Under the pieces are notes generated by a model. The model was given only the letters and a program-made list of their open reading frames with translations, ran no database searches and had not been told where the DNA came from. From Anaerolineales bacterium (lineage in GTDB: Bacteria > Chloroflexota > Anaerolineae > Anaerolineales > Villigracilaceae): a stretch of 9,293 nucleotides of DNA. How positions within the stretch are numbered: position 1 is the stretch's first letter; every line of letters begins with the position of its first letter. The stretch is from assembly GCA_020847355.1 (NCBI GenBank), contig JADLCG010000193.1, forward strand, positions 1 to 9,293. The letters are read 5' to 3'. Below are positions 1-6,771 of this stretch, piece after piece. Made by a program: the position numbers and the translations under genes.

Positions 1-884
1 ACGGCCGGCAAGGCGATTTGATCATGGTTTCGCGCGTGCCGTGGATTTCATATAACTGGGGTCCTTATGGCGTGGGCGCAAATGTTTTATGGGCGCCGGG
101 CGATCCCACGCAAGGTTGGGCATATTCCGAAGATGCGATTCGGGAAAGCGTCAAATTTGCCGAATCCAAAGGACGAAAGATTGCTGGATTAATTATTACC
201 AATCCAGATAACCCCACCGGTTCGACAATTTCAGTGGAGAAACAAGTTTCGCTCGCCAAAACTGCCTTAGAGTCTGGCGTGGCTTTTGTCCTCTTTGATT
301 GGATGTATCACTACGTCACCGACGAAGCGCCGATGGATTTGAATTCTTTCTTGAAATTCTTTACGCCCGAAGAACGTAAGCGCTTGATGTTTTTAGACGG
401 CATTACTAAATCTTTGGGCGGTTCAAATGTCCGCAATTGCCACTTGATCGCGGATGAAAGCGTGATCAAATTTATTACGGCGCGTGCCTCGCATGGCGTC
501 ATCCCGCCGTTCTTTTCTTTAGCGGTGGCGATGGCGGCGTATGAAATGGGCTTTGCCGAAGCCGCAAAAACAATCATCGAGCCGACCAATCTCAGCCGCG
601 CTAAATTGAAAGCTTTACTGCTTCAAAATGAATTTGAACATATCATCGGCAAAGGCTATTATGCTTTTGTCAACGTTGGCGAATATCTCAAAGCTAAAAA
701 CTGGGATAACAGCGAACCGCTCGGCGCATACCTTGCGGAAAATTACGGCGTGGCGGTTGTGCCGGGCGCTTTCTTCTCGCCTTTTGGCAACGCTTGGATC
801 CGTTTCTCATACGCGACGCCGGTTGAAAAAGTTGAAGGCGCGTTTGCAAGATTGCTCAGCGGCTTAAATTCATTAAAGAAATAA
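1..884 (+). CDS. PLP-dependent aminotransferase, class I/II (5' truncated)
   Basis: Fold-type I aminotransferase that moves an amino group between an amino acid and a 2-oxo acid using pyridoxal phosphate in the cytoplasm. The frame is open to the window edge (codons in frame 3), so the start lies upstream; family members are about 390-400 residues and roughly the first 100 are missing. Counting from the TTG at 18, the visible signatures are NPDNPTG at 62-68 (Asn contacting the cofactor), D94 and Y97 in DWMYHY (pyridine nitrogen and phenol contacts), K131 in GITKSLGG (the Schiff-base lysine) and R262 in WIRFSY (substrate carboxylate arginine). The TTG at 18 and ATG at 24 are internal codons, not starts. 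The next gene starts 18 nt after the TAA, so the two are likely co-transcribed. The catalytic family is certain; the substrate cannot be told, and the region that would help most is outside the window. Confidence 0.9.
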   Translation, partial: GRQGDLIMVSRVPWISYNWGPYGVGANVLWAPGDPTQGWAYSEDAIRESVKFAESKGRKIAGLIITNPDNPTGSTISVEKQVSLAKTALESGVAFVLFDWMYHYVTDEAPMDLNSFLKFFTPEERKRLMFLDGITKSLGGSNVRNCHLIADESVIKFITARASHGVIPPFFSLAVAMAAYEMGFAEAAKTIIEPTNLSRAKLKALLLQNEFEHIIGKGYYAFVNVGEYLKAKNWDNSEPLGAYLAENYGVAVVPGAFFSPFGNAWIRFSYATPVEKVEGAFARLLSGLNSLKK

Positions 885-889
885 GACTT

Positions 890-894
890 GGTGA
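890..894 (+). promoter_or_regulatory. Probable ribosome binding site GGTGA for the ligase-M20 fusion
   Basis: GGTGA lies 8 nt before the ATG at 903. The earlier in-frame candidates, TTG at 888 and GTG at 891, have only weak purine stretches upstream, so this site favours the ATG. The choice changes only the first five residues. Confidence 0.45.
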
Positions 895-902
895 AAAAAA
901 CT

Positions 903-3695
903 ATGATTCCAAAATTTGCCGATAAATACCATCTCGCGCTCGAACAATCCATGAAAGAAAAGCCGCAAGGCGGGCTGAATGGCTTTGAACAAGAATGGAA
1001 CTTGCTCGATCAAGAACTGCGCCCTCTGCTCACAGTGGGCGCGGGACCTAACCCGCAATCGTTTGTGGATTATCTCCGCGCTGAATGTATCCCGCCTTGG
1101 CAGGCAAAATTTAGCCAATTGGAAGTTTTTCATTGGATGGTGGAATGGGCGACGCGCCCGTACTATCATCCGCGCGGCACAATCTATGAAGCGCGTTTGA
1201 TGGAAGCTTCGCTGATCAATGCGCTCTATCGCGCCGGAGTCAACTTTGGCGAACGCTTGCATTACTGGCACGGAAACCTTTTATTCCTGACCAACATTGG
1301 GCATGATTCTCTGCCCGGGAACTGGAGCATTGCCAAGCGCCGTTACCTTGAAAAATGCGTTGACCTTTATGGAAGTTCGTTAGCGACGGCGGGCATTCAC
1401 AGCAACCTATCTTTGCCCGATCCGCTCTTCGCTTGGGATTTTATGCACCTCACTGCCAACGAACGCGGCGATAAACACTTGGACGATTTCAAATCCGAAT
1501 TTTATATTACCGCCACGCGCTTACTGCGCGCCTTCGCCGCTCTGTTTATCGCCACCGCCGCCTCCACGCCAATGCAGGCTCAGGTTATGGGCGGGCGCGC
1601 AGTCGTCGTTCTGACCGAATACGATTCGATTCGCAATCTTACCTTCCCAAACCCAAGCGAGATTGATCTACCGGATTTATACCGCTCTTATGCCGATTAT
1701 TTGCAAATTTCTTACGACCTAGTGCGGCGCGGCGTGCGTTTCGGGAATAACAACTGGACTCCTGTGCGCGCGCGTTCGTTTGCCGAACCGGTTGAACGCC
1801 TGATCTCTACCACCAGCGATGAATTGACGCATCTTTACGCGCATGGTTTATTTGCGATGGGGCAGGCAACGCCGCCGGAAGAAATGGCTTTGCAAATTGA
1901 AAAGCAAAACTTGATGGCGCGAATTAACCTGCCGATGGGGCGTGTGGAAGTGCGCGTGGATGACGGCGGTCACAGTTTGGATATTGACGTAGCTAACCTG
2001 ACCTTGAAGAATCTCTTGCTCTTGAGCATTTACTCCGACCCGCAATTTGCCCGCTCGTTCCGCTACGACCGCGAAGATATCATCCGCGCCAGACAGAACG
2101 AAAACCTAGCCGCAAAATATAGTCTGCGCGCCGAAATTGAAAATCCGTTCACCGCCAAACCAGTTGCCATGCGCGATTTCCTGAAGTGGACGTTGAACGA
2201 AGTTAAGCCATTAGCCCAAGCCTTGAATTTGTGGGAAGATTTGACTCCCTTGGTTGAAATGTCTGAAGGCGGCAAAAATACGGCGGAAAAATTCCGCGCG
2301 CGTTTGCAAAGCCAATTAGAGGAAGGCAATCAGATTCCTTTGGATGTGTTGAAAGAACTGCACTTTGAACGCGAAGTGCAAGTGAAAAGCGATGTTGAAA
2401 GAATCGCTTCTGAATATGGCGGACTGCGCGAAGAATCTGCCAAAATTGCCGAATATCTTCAGCGCGGACGAGACGGCGCTCGTCAAGTCCAGAGCGCGCC
2501 GATGCAATTTCGCCCGCAGGTTCATGCCGTAGTTGAAGTCTCATACCCCAACAAAACTGCGGAAATTTTAGATTTAGCTCAACAATTAATTAGCATTCCC
2601 GGAGTTACGGCTTGTCCCAATGAAAGGCTTGACGAAGTTCATCGCACCGCCTCATTGGTGGACGATTATTTACGCAACGCAGAATTGGAAGTGAGATTTT
2701 TTGACGGTAAATATCCCGCAATTTATGCGGCTTTCCCCGGCGCTTCAAAAACCGATCCAATTTTGCTGACCGGTCACTTTGACGTGGTGGAGCCGGAGCC
2801 TGACGATTCACAATTCATCCCGCGCATAGAAGGCGATTATCTCTGGGGACGCGGCGCGGCGGATATGAAAACTGTCGTGGCGACCTATTTGGTTTGGATG
2901 AAAGATATGTTGAAAGCGGGCGCGCCTTATCCGAATATCGCCTTGCTTTTGGTGGGCAACGAGGAAAATGGCGAAGCGGAGCAGTGGGGCACGCCGCACG
3001 TTTTGAAAGAATTGAATCTAGAGCCGTCTTTATTCATCGCCGGCGAACGAACGGGTGAAAAAGGGAATGAACTCTTTGGCGAAGTTTGCGTTGAAAATCG
3101 CGGCGTGATGCGCTTTGACGTGATCGCGCGCGGAGCGAAAGGCCACTCAGGCGTGGCTGGCACGGGCGATTTGAGCGAGAGATTAATTTCCGCTAGAAGC
3201 GCGCTGAATGAAATTTTTGCAAAACATTTAACGTTGAAAGCGCCTGACGGCTGGCAATCCCAAGCTAAATTTCCGTTTATCAACGTTGGTCAGGTAGGCG
3301 TGTATAACGTCACGGCTGGAGAAGGAATTTTAGGCGTTGAGATTCGCGCCATTCCGCAAGATGATACTTTCAAGCTCAAAGATGAAGTTGAAGAATATTG
3401 TTCCGCGAATGGGCTTGAAGCGAAGTTTTCTGTGATGGAGAACGGCGTGGCGTGCGATCAAAATAATCCGGCGTTGAAGGCGCTGCTCGAAGCGGTGAAA
3501 CAGGCATCGGGTGGGGAAGCGGCGAAAATCGGCAAGAAACTTCCCGGCACCAGCGCAAGATTCGCGCCCAAAGGTCAAGCCGTTGTTTGGGGGCAAGCGG
3601 GTATTGGTCCACATGCAAAGGATGAGCGGCACTATATCCCCAGCATTGAGCCGTATTATAAAGCCCTGAACGAACTGGCGAAGTTGTGGAAATAG
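903..3695 (+). CDS. Fusion of a GCS2-like amide ligase domain and an M20 metallopeptidase/deacylase domain
   Basis: Two-enzyme protein of 930 residues from ATG 903 (935 from TTG 888). Residues 1 to about 430 resemble the glutamate-cysteine ligase type 2 / carboxylate-amine ligase fold: GFEQEW at 27-32 (metal/substrate acids), GIHSNLS at 164-170 (the His-x-Asn of the family) and GRVEVRV at 346-352 (Arg-Glu-Arg strand). This family joins a carboxylate, classically the gamma-carboxyl of glutamate, to an amine using ATP. A charged helical linker runs to about 540. Residues 545-930 are an M20 (ArgE/DapE/LysK/CPG2-like) dizinc hydrolase with the full set of active-site residues: H625 and D627 (GHFDVV), bridging D654 (GRGAADMK), E687 catalytic base and E688 ligand (NEENG), E715 (GERTG), H904 (GPHAKDE), plus H748 (KGHSG) in the lid domain. 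No signal peptide, so cytoplasmic. The fusion probably makes and breaks an amide on related molecules, with the upstream aminotransferase acting on the intermediate; that is inference. The M20 assignment is firm, the ligase assignment moderately firm, the substrate unknown. Confidence 0.88.
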   Translation: MIPKFADKYHLALEQSMKEKPQGGLNGFEQEWNLLDQELRPLLTVGAGPNPQSFVDYLRAECIPPWQAKFSQLEVFHWMVEWATRPYYHPRGTIYEARLMEASLINALYRAGVNFGERLHYWHGNLLFLTNIGHDSLPGNWSIAKRRYLEKCVDLYGSSLATAGIHSNLSLPDPLFAWDFMHLTANERGDKHLDDFKSEFYITATRLLRAFAALFIATAASTPMQAQVMGGRAVVVLTEYDSIRNLTFPNPSEIDLPDLYRSYADYLQISYDLVRRGVRFGNNNWTPVRARSFAEPVERLISTTSDELTHLYAHGLFAMGQATPPEEMALQIEKQNLMARINLPMGRVEVRVDDGGHSLDIDVANLTLKNLLLLSIYSDPQFARSFRYDREDIIRARQNENLAAKYSLRAEIENPFTAKPVAMRDFLKWTLNEVKPLAQALNLWEDLTPLVEMSEGGKNTAEKFRARLQSQLEEGNQIPLDVLKELHFEREVQVKSDVERIASEYGGLREESAKIAEYLQRGRDGARQVQSAPMQFRPQVHAVVEVSYPNKTAEILDLAQQLISIPGVTACPNERLDEVHRTASLVDDYLRNAELEVRFFDGKYPAIYAAFPGASKTDPILLTGHFDVVEPEPDDSQFIPRIEGDYLWGRGAADMKTVVATYLVWMKDMLKAGAPYPNIALLLVGNEENGEAEQWGTPHVLKELNLEPSLFIAGERTGEKGNELFGEVCVENRGVMRFDVIARGAKGHSGVAGTGDLSERLISARSALNEIFAKHLTLKAPDGWQSQAKFPFINVGQVGVYNVTAGEGILGVEIRAIPQDDTFKLKDEVEEYCSANGLEAKFSVMENGVACDQNNPALKALLEAVKQASGGEAAKIGKKLPGTSARFAPKGQAVVWGQAGIGPHAKDERHYIPSIEPYYKALNELAKLWK

Positions 3696-3698
3696 CGT

Positions 3699-3732
3699 AT
3701 AGGTCGCGTATTAAGCGCGACCTATTTTTTTT
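3699..3732 (+). terminator. Intrinsic (Rho-independent) terminator of the plus-strand operon
   Basis: A perfect 10-bp inverted repeat, ATAGGTCGCG (3699-3708) and CGCGACCTAT (3716-3725), with a 7-nt loop, is followed by an unbroken T tract through 3732. It begins 3 nt after the TAG of the ligase-M20 gene. On the minus strand the same stem is not followed by a T run, so it should stop only rightward transcription. The stop codon of the convergent phosphatase gene (3722-3724) sits in the right arm. Confidence 0.93.
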
Positions 3733-4345
3733 CTAGGAATTCAAACGGCGGACGTTGATTTAACTTTATTAAACTTGCGCCCATTTCGCCGACATGAATT
3801 GAGGCAAGCGAGCCGGTATCGCAAGCCAATCTTTGAAAGTGATCAAGCGGCAAACCAAGAAAATGCGAAACGGCAAGTTTGATCGGGTCTGCGTGAAAGA
3901 CAATCGCGATAATATCTTTGGGCTTGTTGTGCGTTTTTATGATCTCTTCCATGACGCTTGCGATTCGCGCTTGCAGTTCCAAAAAAGATTCGCCCTCTGG
4001 AAAGCAGAAACGCGAAGGCGCATTCTGCACGACTTTCCAGGCTTTGGTTAGGCGTAGCGCCGCCAGAGATTTTCCCTGCCATTTGCCGATGTTTGTATCC
4101 AGTAAATTTGCATTTTGAATAATTTTTAATTTGCGCGAAGCGGCGATGGGCATTGCGGTCTCTAGCGCTCTTTCCAGCGGACTTGAGTAAATCGCTTTGA
4201 TGGGAACGTCTTTCAACGCTTCGCCCAACGCTTCAGCCTGCTTCTTCCCCTTTTCATTTAGGTGAACGCCCGTAATTCTCCCTGCCATCTTTCCAGTTTT
4301 GACGTAATCATTTTCGCCGTGACGAATGAGCAATAAAGTAGGCAT
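3722..4345 (-). CDS. Histidine phosphatase family protein (phosphoglycerate-mutase-like, MSMEG_4193-type phosphomutase)
   Basis: Protein of 207 residues in the branch-1 histidine phosphatase superfamily, which transfers or hydrolyses phosphate through a phospho-histidine. RHGEN at 8-12 carries the nucleophile H9 with R8; R59 in SSPLERA and the second histidine H151 in FHADPIK complete the phosphate pocket. The position that usually holds a catalytic acid (Glu in many members) is D83 in LLDTNIGKWQGKS. The wording around the motif (RHGENDYVKTGKMAGR) resembles the family named after MSMEG_4193, annotated as probable phosphomutases without a proven substrate. It starts at ATG 4345; a purine block GAGAGGAA lies about 14 nt upstream, rather far for a ribosome site. 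It is separated by 139 nt from the gene before it and may have its own promoter. Its last two lysine codons and stop are written in the neighbouring terminator. Broad-specificity phosphatase is an equally fair name. Confidence 0.9.
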   Translation of the reverse strand: MPTLLLIRHGENDYVKTGKMAGRITGVHLNEKGKKQAEALGEALKDVPIKAIYSSPLERALETAMPIAASRKLKIIQNANLLDTNIGKWQGKSLAALRLTKAWKVVQNAPSRFCFPEGESFLELQARIASVMEEIIKTHNKPKDIIAIVFHADPIKLAVSHFLGLPLDHFQRLACDTGSLASIHVGEMGASLIKLNQRPPFEFLEKK

Positions 4346-4484
4346 GGTCTTTGTAGAATTCCTCTCGCTTTAATGAACGTTTATAAAAATCGGATCGAAT
4401 GCCGGAGCGACAAATTCAGAGCCGAAGACGGATAAGTGATTGTTATCTGTACTGAACAGCTTCTTTAGCGCATATTCGAAAAAA
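4346..4484. other. Intergenic gap of 139 nt in the minus-strand block
   Basis: This is the longest non-coding stretch in the window. No open frame with good codon use, no tRNA and no strong hairpin with a T tract is visible. The minus strand has a TTTATAAAC stretch (about 4380-4388) upstream of the histidine phosphatase gene that could hold a -10 element, but no -35 hexamer at proper distance. A promoter for that gene is expected here but not proven. Confidence 0.4.
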
Positions 4485-4928
4485 TTATTGATAGCCTAAT
4501 CTCATAATTTCTAGATAGGGGACGCTTTCCTGATAATAGGCGCAGAATGAATTCCAGATCAGTTCGTGAGGAAAGGCATTAGGGTGTTGCTTCTTTACTT
4601 GCTTGAACGCCTCAAACAAACTTAGATTCTCTTCCTCCTTCAAGCTCGCCGCGCAAAAAGCGCTGGAGCGGCTAATCCCTGCGCCACAGGCGACTAAGAT
4701 GCGGCTTCCGCTTCGCTTGTGTTTTCGAATGAAATTGAGACCTTCAAGAATATGCGCGTTTGAAACTGGCGTCACGTCTTTTACGGGTAGATATAGCGAA
4801 ACGATATTCGGTTGCTCTACTTTCTCGGCGAAAAGTAACATTGCATTGATTGAATTTGTGACAAGATAGTCGTAATTAATAGTATCCTTGTAGCTTCCAA
4901 TAAAAAGCCAGGGGCGGATTTCGTCCAT
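4485..4928 (-). CDS. Dual-specificity-type (cysteine-based) protein phosphatase
   Basis: Small cytoplasmic protein of 147 residues, about the size of a minimal dual-specificity phosphatase domain. The P-loop is ACGAGISRSS at 80-89, giving the Cys-x5-Arg signature with nucleophile C81 and phosphate-binding R87; the serine after the arginine is also kept. D51 in LPVKD sits where the general-acid aspartate of the mobile loop is expected. The C-terminal helix contains the usual HPNAFPHE-type sequence (115-122). Oddity: the nearly universal histidine before the nucleophilic cysteine is alanine (A80), so the cysteine pKa and rate may differ from typical members. The start ATG 4928 follows the rarA stop with a single base between (TAG-T-ATG), suggesting translational coupling; a GGAA block about 11 nt upstream lies inside the rarA end. 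The substrate is unknown; the nearby STAS proteins are a possible but unproven target. It could also dephosphorylate a non-protein ligand. Confidence 0.85.
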   Translation of the reverse strand: MDEIRPWLFIGSYKDTINYDYLVTNSINAMLLFAEKVEQPNIVSLYLPVKDVTPVSNAHILEGLNFIRKHKRSGSRILVACGAGISRSSAFCAASLKEEENLSLFEAFKQVKKQHPNAFPHELIWNSFCAYYQESVPYLEIMRLGYQ

Positions 4929-4929
4929 A

Positions 4930-6336
4930 CTATCTGATCTTCCGCTTCATTTCTATAATTTGCTCTTCGCTCAAGTTGGGGATATTGGTTACTTCCGTAA
5001 TGCCCAGCGCTTTGCGTTGCGCTTCGCGCCACATTTCAAGCCGTGCATTCACTTGGGTTTCGTAGCCTTCCTGCGAGGGATTGTAAAAATAGGTTCCCAA
5101 TAATCTTTTAGGTAAATATTGTTGCGGCGTGAAGTGACCTGCAAACTCGTGGGGATATTTATAATCTTTGCCATGCCCGAGCGTCTGCGCGTCTCGGTTG
5201 CTATCCGCTAAATGGCGCGGCACGGAAACCTGACCTTCTTCCTCAATTTTTTGCATGGCTGTGAAGTATGCGCCAGCCGTGTTTGATTTTGGCGCGGTGG
5301 CTAGATATAAAGTCGCTTCGACGATTGGATAAATACCTTCAGGAAGCCCAATAAATTCAAACGCCTGCATGGCGGAGGAAGCCACCACCAAACCCATTGG
5401 GTCTGCCAGACCAATATCTTCGCTTGCGAGGATAATCAATCGGCGGATGATGAATTTCGGATCTTCGCCAGCATAGATCATTTTTGCCAGCCAATATAAT
5501 GCCGCGTCCGGGTCGGAGCCGCGCACGGATTTGATGAAGGCTGAAATTGTGTCGTAATGCGCGTCGCCGTCTTTGTCATATAAAACTGCGCGGCGTTGAA
5601 TTGATTCTTGGGCGACGTCTAAGGTGATCTGAGTAACGCCGTCGTCGTTTGGCTGAGTGGATTCAACGGCAAGTTCCAAGGCGTTGAGCGCATTTCTTGC
5701 GTCGCCGGATGAAATCTCAATGAAATGCAACCGTGCATCGAGGTCCAGACTGACGCGCTTGTTGCCGTAGCCGCGCTCTTTGTCCGCGAGGGCGCGGTCA
5801 AGCAGGAGACCAGTCTCGGCGTGATTCAAATTTCTCAATTGAAAAACGCGCGAGCGCGAAATCAAGGCTTTGATCACTTCAAAATATGGGTTCTCGGTGG
5901 TTGCGCCAATTAAAGTAAACGTGCCATTCTCAACATGCGGAAGTAGCGCGTCTTGTTGGGCTTTGTTCCAGCGATGCACTTCATCTACGAATAAGATCGT
6001 TCTGGCGTTATGCAACCTTCTGCGTTCGAGCGCTTCGTCAATCACGATGCGTAGATCCGCCTTGCCTGCCAAAATAGCGGAGATGGTTACGAAATGACTC
6101 TGGGTGCGATTGGCGATGACTTGCGCCAATGTGGTTTTGCCAGTGCCGGGCGGACCCCATAAAATAATGGATGAAAATAAACGATCCGCTTCGATGGCGC
6201 GCCTGAGCAATTTGCCCGCGCCGATGATATGCTCCTGCCCGATATATTCCTCCAATGTGCGCGGACGCATTCGCGCCGCGAGCGGCGCTTCATTCTTCAT
6301 TCTTTCTTGCAGGGCGTGGTCGAAGAGATCGGGCAT
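4930..6336 (-). CDS. rarA: Replication-associated recombination protein A (AAA+ ATPase)
   Basis: RarA (MgsA in E. coli, Mgs1/WRNIP1 in eukaryotes) is a clamp-loader-like AAA+ ATPase that acts as a tetramer at stalled replication forks, interacting with single-strand DNA ends and SSB. The 468-residue protein is full length. Domains in order: a short N-terminal segment with PLAARMRP leading into the AAA+ core; Walker A GPPGTGKT at 61-68; Walker B ILFVDEVHR at 114-122 with D118/E119; sensor 1 GATTEN at 144-149; the arginine finger in SRSR at 160-163; sensor 2 SGDARN at 210-215; then the family-specific helical and oligomerisation domains, including LASEDIGLADP and, near 405-420, the QYLPKRLLGTYFY stretch with a conserved tail. 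It starts at ATG 6336, 12 nt after the STAS gene stop, without a strong ribosome site, so its translation may depend on the upstream gene. Presence of a housekeeping fork-repair gene inside a signalling-type operon is common clustering rather than proof of a shared job. Confidence 0.96.
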   Translation of the reverse strand: MPDLFDHALQERMKNEAPLAARMRPRTLEEYIGQEHIIGAGKLLRRAIEADRLFSSIILWGPPGTGKTTLAQVIANRTQSHFVTISAILAGKADLRIVIDEALERRRLHNARTILFVDEVHRWNKAQQDALLPHVENGTFTLIGATTENPYFEVIKALISRSRVFQLRNLNHAETGLLLDRALADKERGYGNKRVSLDLDARLHFIEISSGDARNALNALELAVESTQPNDDGVTQITLDVAQESIQRRAVLYDKDGDAHYDTISAFIKSVRGSDPDAALYWLAKMIYAGEDPKFIIRRLIILASEDIGLADPMGLVVASSAMQAFEFIGLPEGIYPIVEATLYLATAPKSNTAGAYFTAMQKIEEEGQVSVPRHLADSNRDAQTLGHGKDYKYPHEFAGHFTPQQYLPKRLLGTYFYNPSQEGYETQVNARLEMWREAQRKALGITEVTNIPNLSEEQIIEMKRKIR

Positions 6337-6348
6337 TGGTTTGCGAGG

Positions 6349-6753
6349 TTATCCGGTAAACGAATTGATCGCTGTCCTTAGGTCGTCGTAGGTTTCAATG
6401 AACATATCGAAACCGGCGGTTTCAAAGGCAAAGCGAGTTTGTTCTGAAAGATTGAGCAATTTCAAGTTTGGCGATTTGTAAGTCCCGTCGTTGACGGCGT
6501 GCAAAACTTCGTCTTCGTTTAATTTTGAATACTTGGCGCGCAGTTGATTGAATAAAGCGCTCAAGACGCGCAGTCCGGCGCTGCTCATGTATGGGACTTT
6601 AGAAAGGTCTACTAAAATATATTGCGCGCCGTCGGCGATTAACTCTTCGGCTTTTTTCTGAAATTGTTGAAATGAGTTTGTGTCAATGTTGCCGACCACG
6701 CTCATTACGGTGACTGGCACTTTTCCAGCTTCTGCGACGATTTGAATATCCAT
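6349..6753 (-). CDS. STAS-domain protein, anti-sigma factor antagonist-like (copy 1)
   Basis: Stand-alone STAS domain of 134 residues. STAS proteins of this kind (SpoIIAA, RsbV) bind or release a partner according to phosphorylation of a serine at the start of helix 1. The core motif is YILVDLSKVPYMSSAGLR (45-62), with candidate phospho-sites S57 and S58; the aspartate that usually precedes the serines is methionine (M56). Between the second helix and the next strand there is an extra segment of some 15-18 residues (about 74-92), present also in the neighbouring copy. The start is the ATG at 6753, not the in-frame TTG at 6765, because GGAGGA at 6758-6763 is placed exactly for the ATG and covers the TTG region. 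It lies 18 nt after the other STAS gene and 12 nt before rarA. No kinase or sigma factor is encoded nearby, so its partner is unknown; it might work in a stressosome-like or membrane-linked complex. Confidence 0.88.
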   Translation of the reverse strand: MDIQIVAEAGKVPVTVMSVVGNIDTNSFQQFQKKAEELIADGAQYILVDLSKVPYMSSAGLRVLSALFNQLRAKYSKLNEDEVLHAVNDGTYKSPNLKLLNLSEQTRFAFETAGFDMFIETYDDLRTAINSFTG

Positions 6754-6757
6754 AGGT

Positions 6758-6763
6758 TCCTCC
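6758..6763 (-). promoter_or_regulatory. Strong Shine-Dalgarno GGAGGA deciding the STAS copy 1 start
   Basis: On the minus strand GGAGGA is followed by ACCT and then ATG at 6753. This ideal spacing rules out the TTG twelve bases upstream (6763-6765), which overlaps the site itself. Confidence 0.85.
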
Positions 6764-6771
6764 AATGTTGG

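Noticed and set aside
18..26. TTG at 18 and ATG at 24 as the start of the aminotransferase.
   Set aside because: The frame continues open to the window edge with plausible coding sequence, and a protein starting here would lack about 100 N-terminal residues of the family. The gene is truncated by the window.
888..893. TTG 888 or GTG 891 as the start of the fusion protein.
   Set aside because: Not excluded, but the GGTGA at 890-894 is well placed for ATG 903 and the two earlier codons have weak upstream sites. The difference is at most five residues.
873..1271. Open frame on the minus strand within the ligase half.
   Set aside because: It lies wholly opposite a gene with strong domain evidence, its translation has no recognisable motif, and its codons mirror the real gene. 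Other antisense frames, such as 2203-2544 and 2927-3283, were rejected likewise.
4467..4500. A/T-rich stretch just after the dual-specificity phosphatase gene as an intrinsic terminator.
   Set aside because: On the minus strand there is a T run but no GC-rich inverted repeat before it.
4930..6336. The AAA+ ATPase as part of an anti-phage defence system, together with the phosphatase.
   Set aside because: The full set of RarA family features (SGDAR sensor 2, oligomerisation domain, standard length) marks a conserved fork-repair gene; no nuclease or toxin is linked to it.
6754..6765. TTG at 6765 as the start of STAS copy 1.
   Set aside because: GGAGGA (6758-6763) overlaps the TTG and is correctly spaced for the ATG at 6753; the aligned paralogue begins at the same place.
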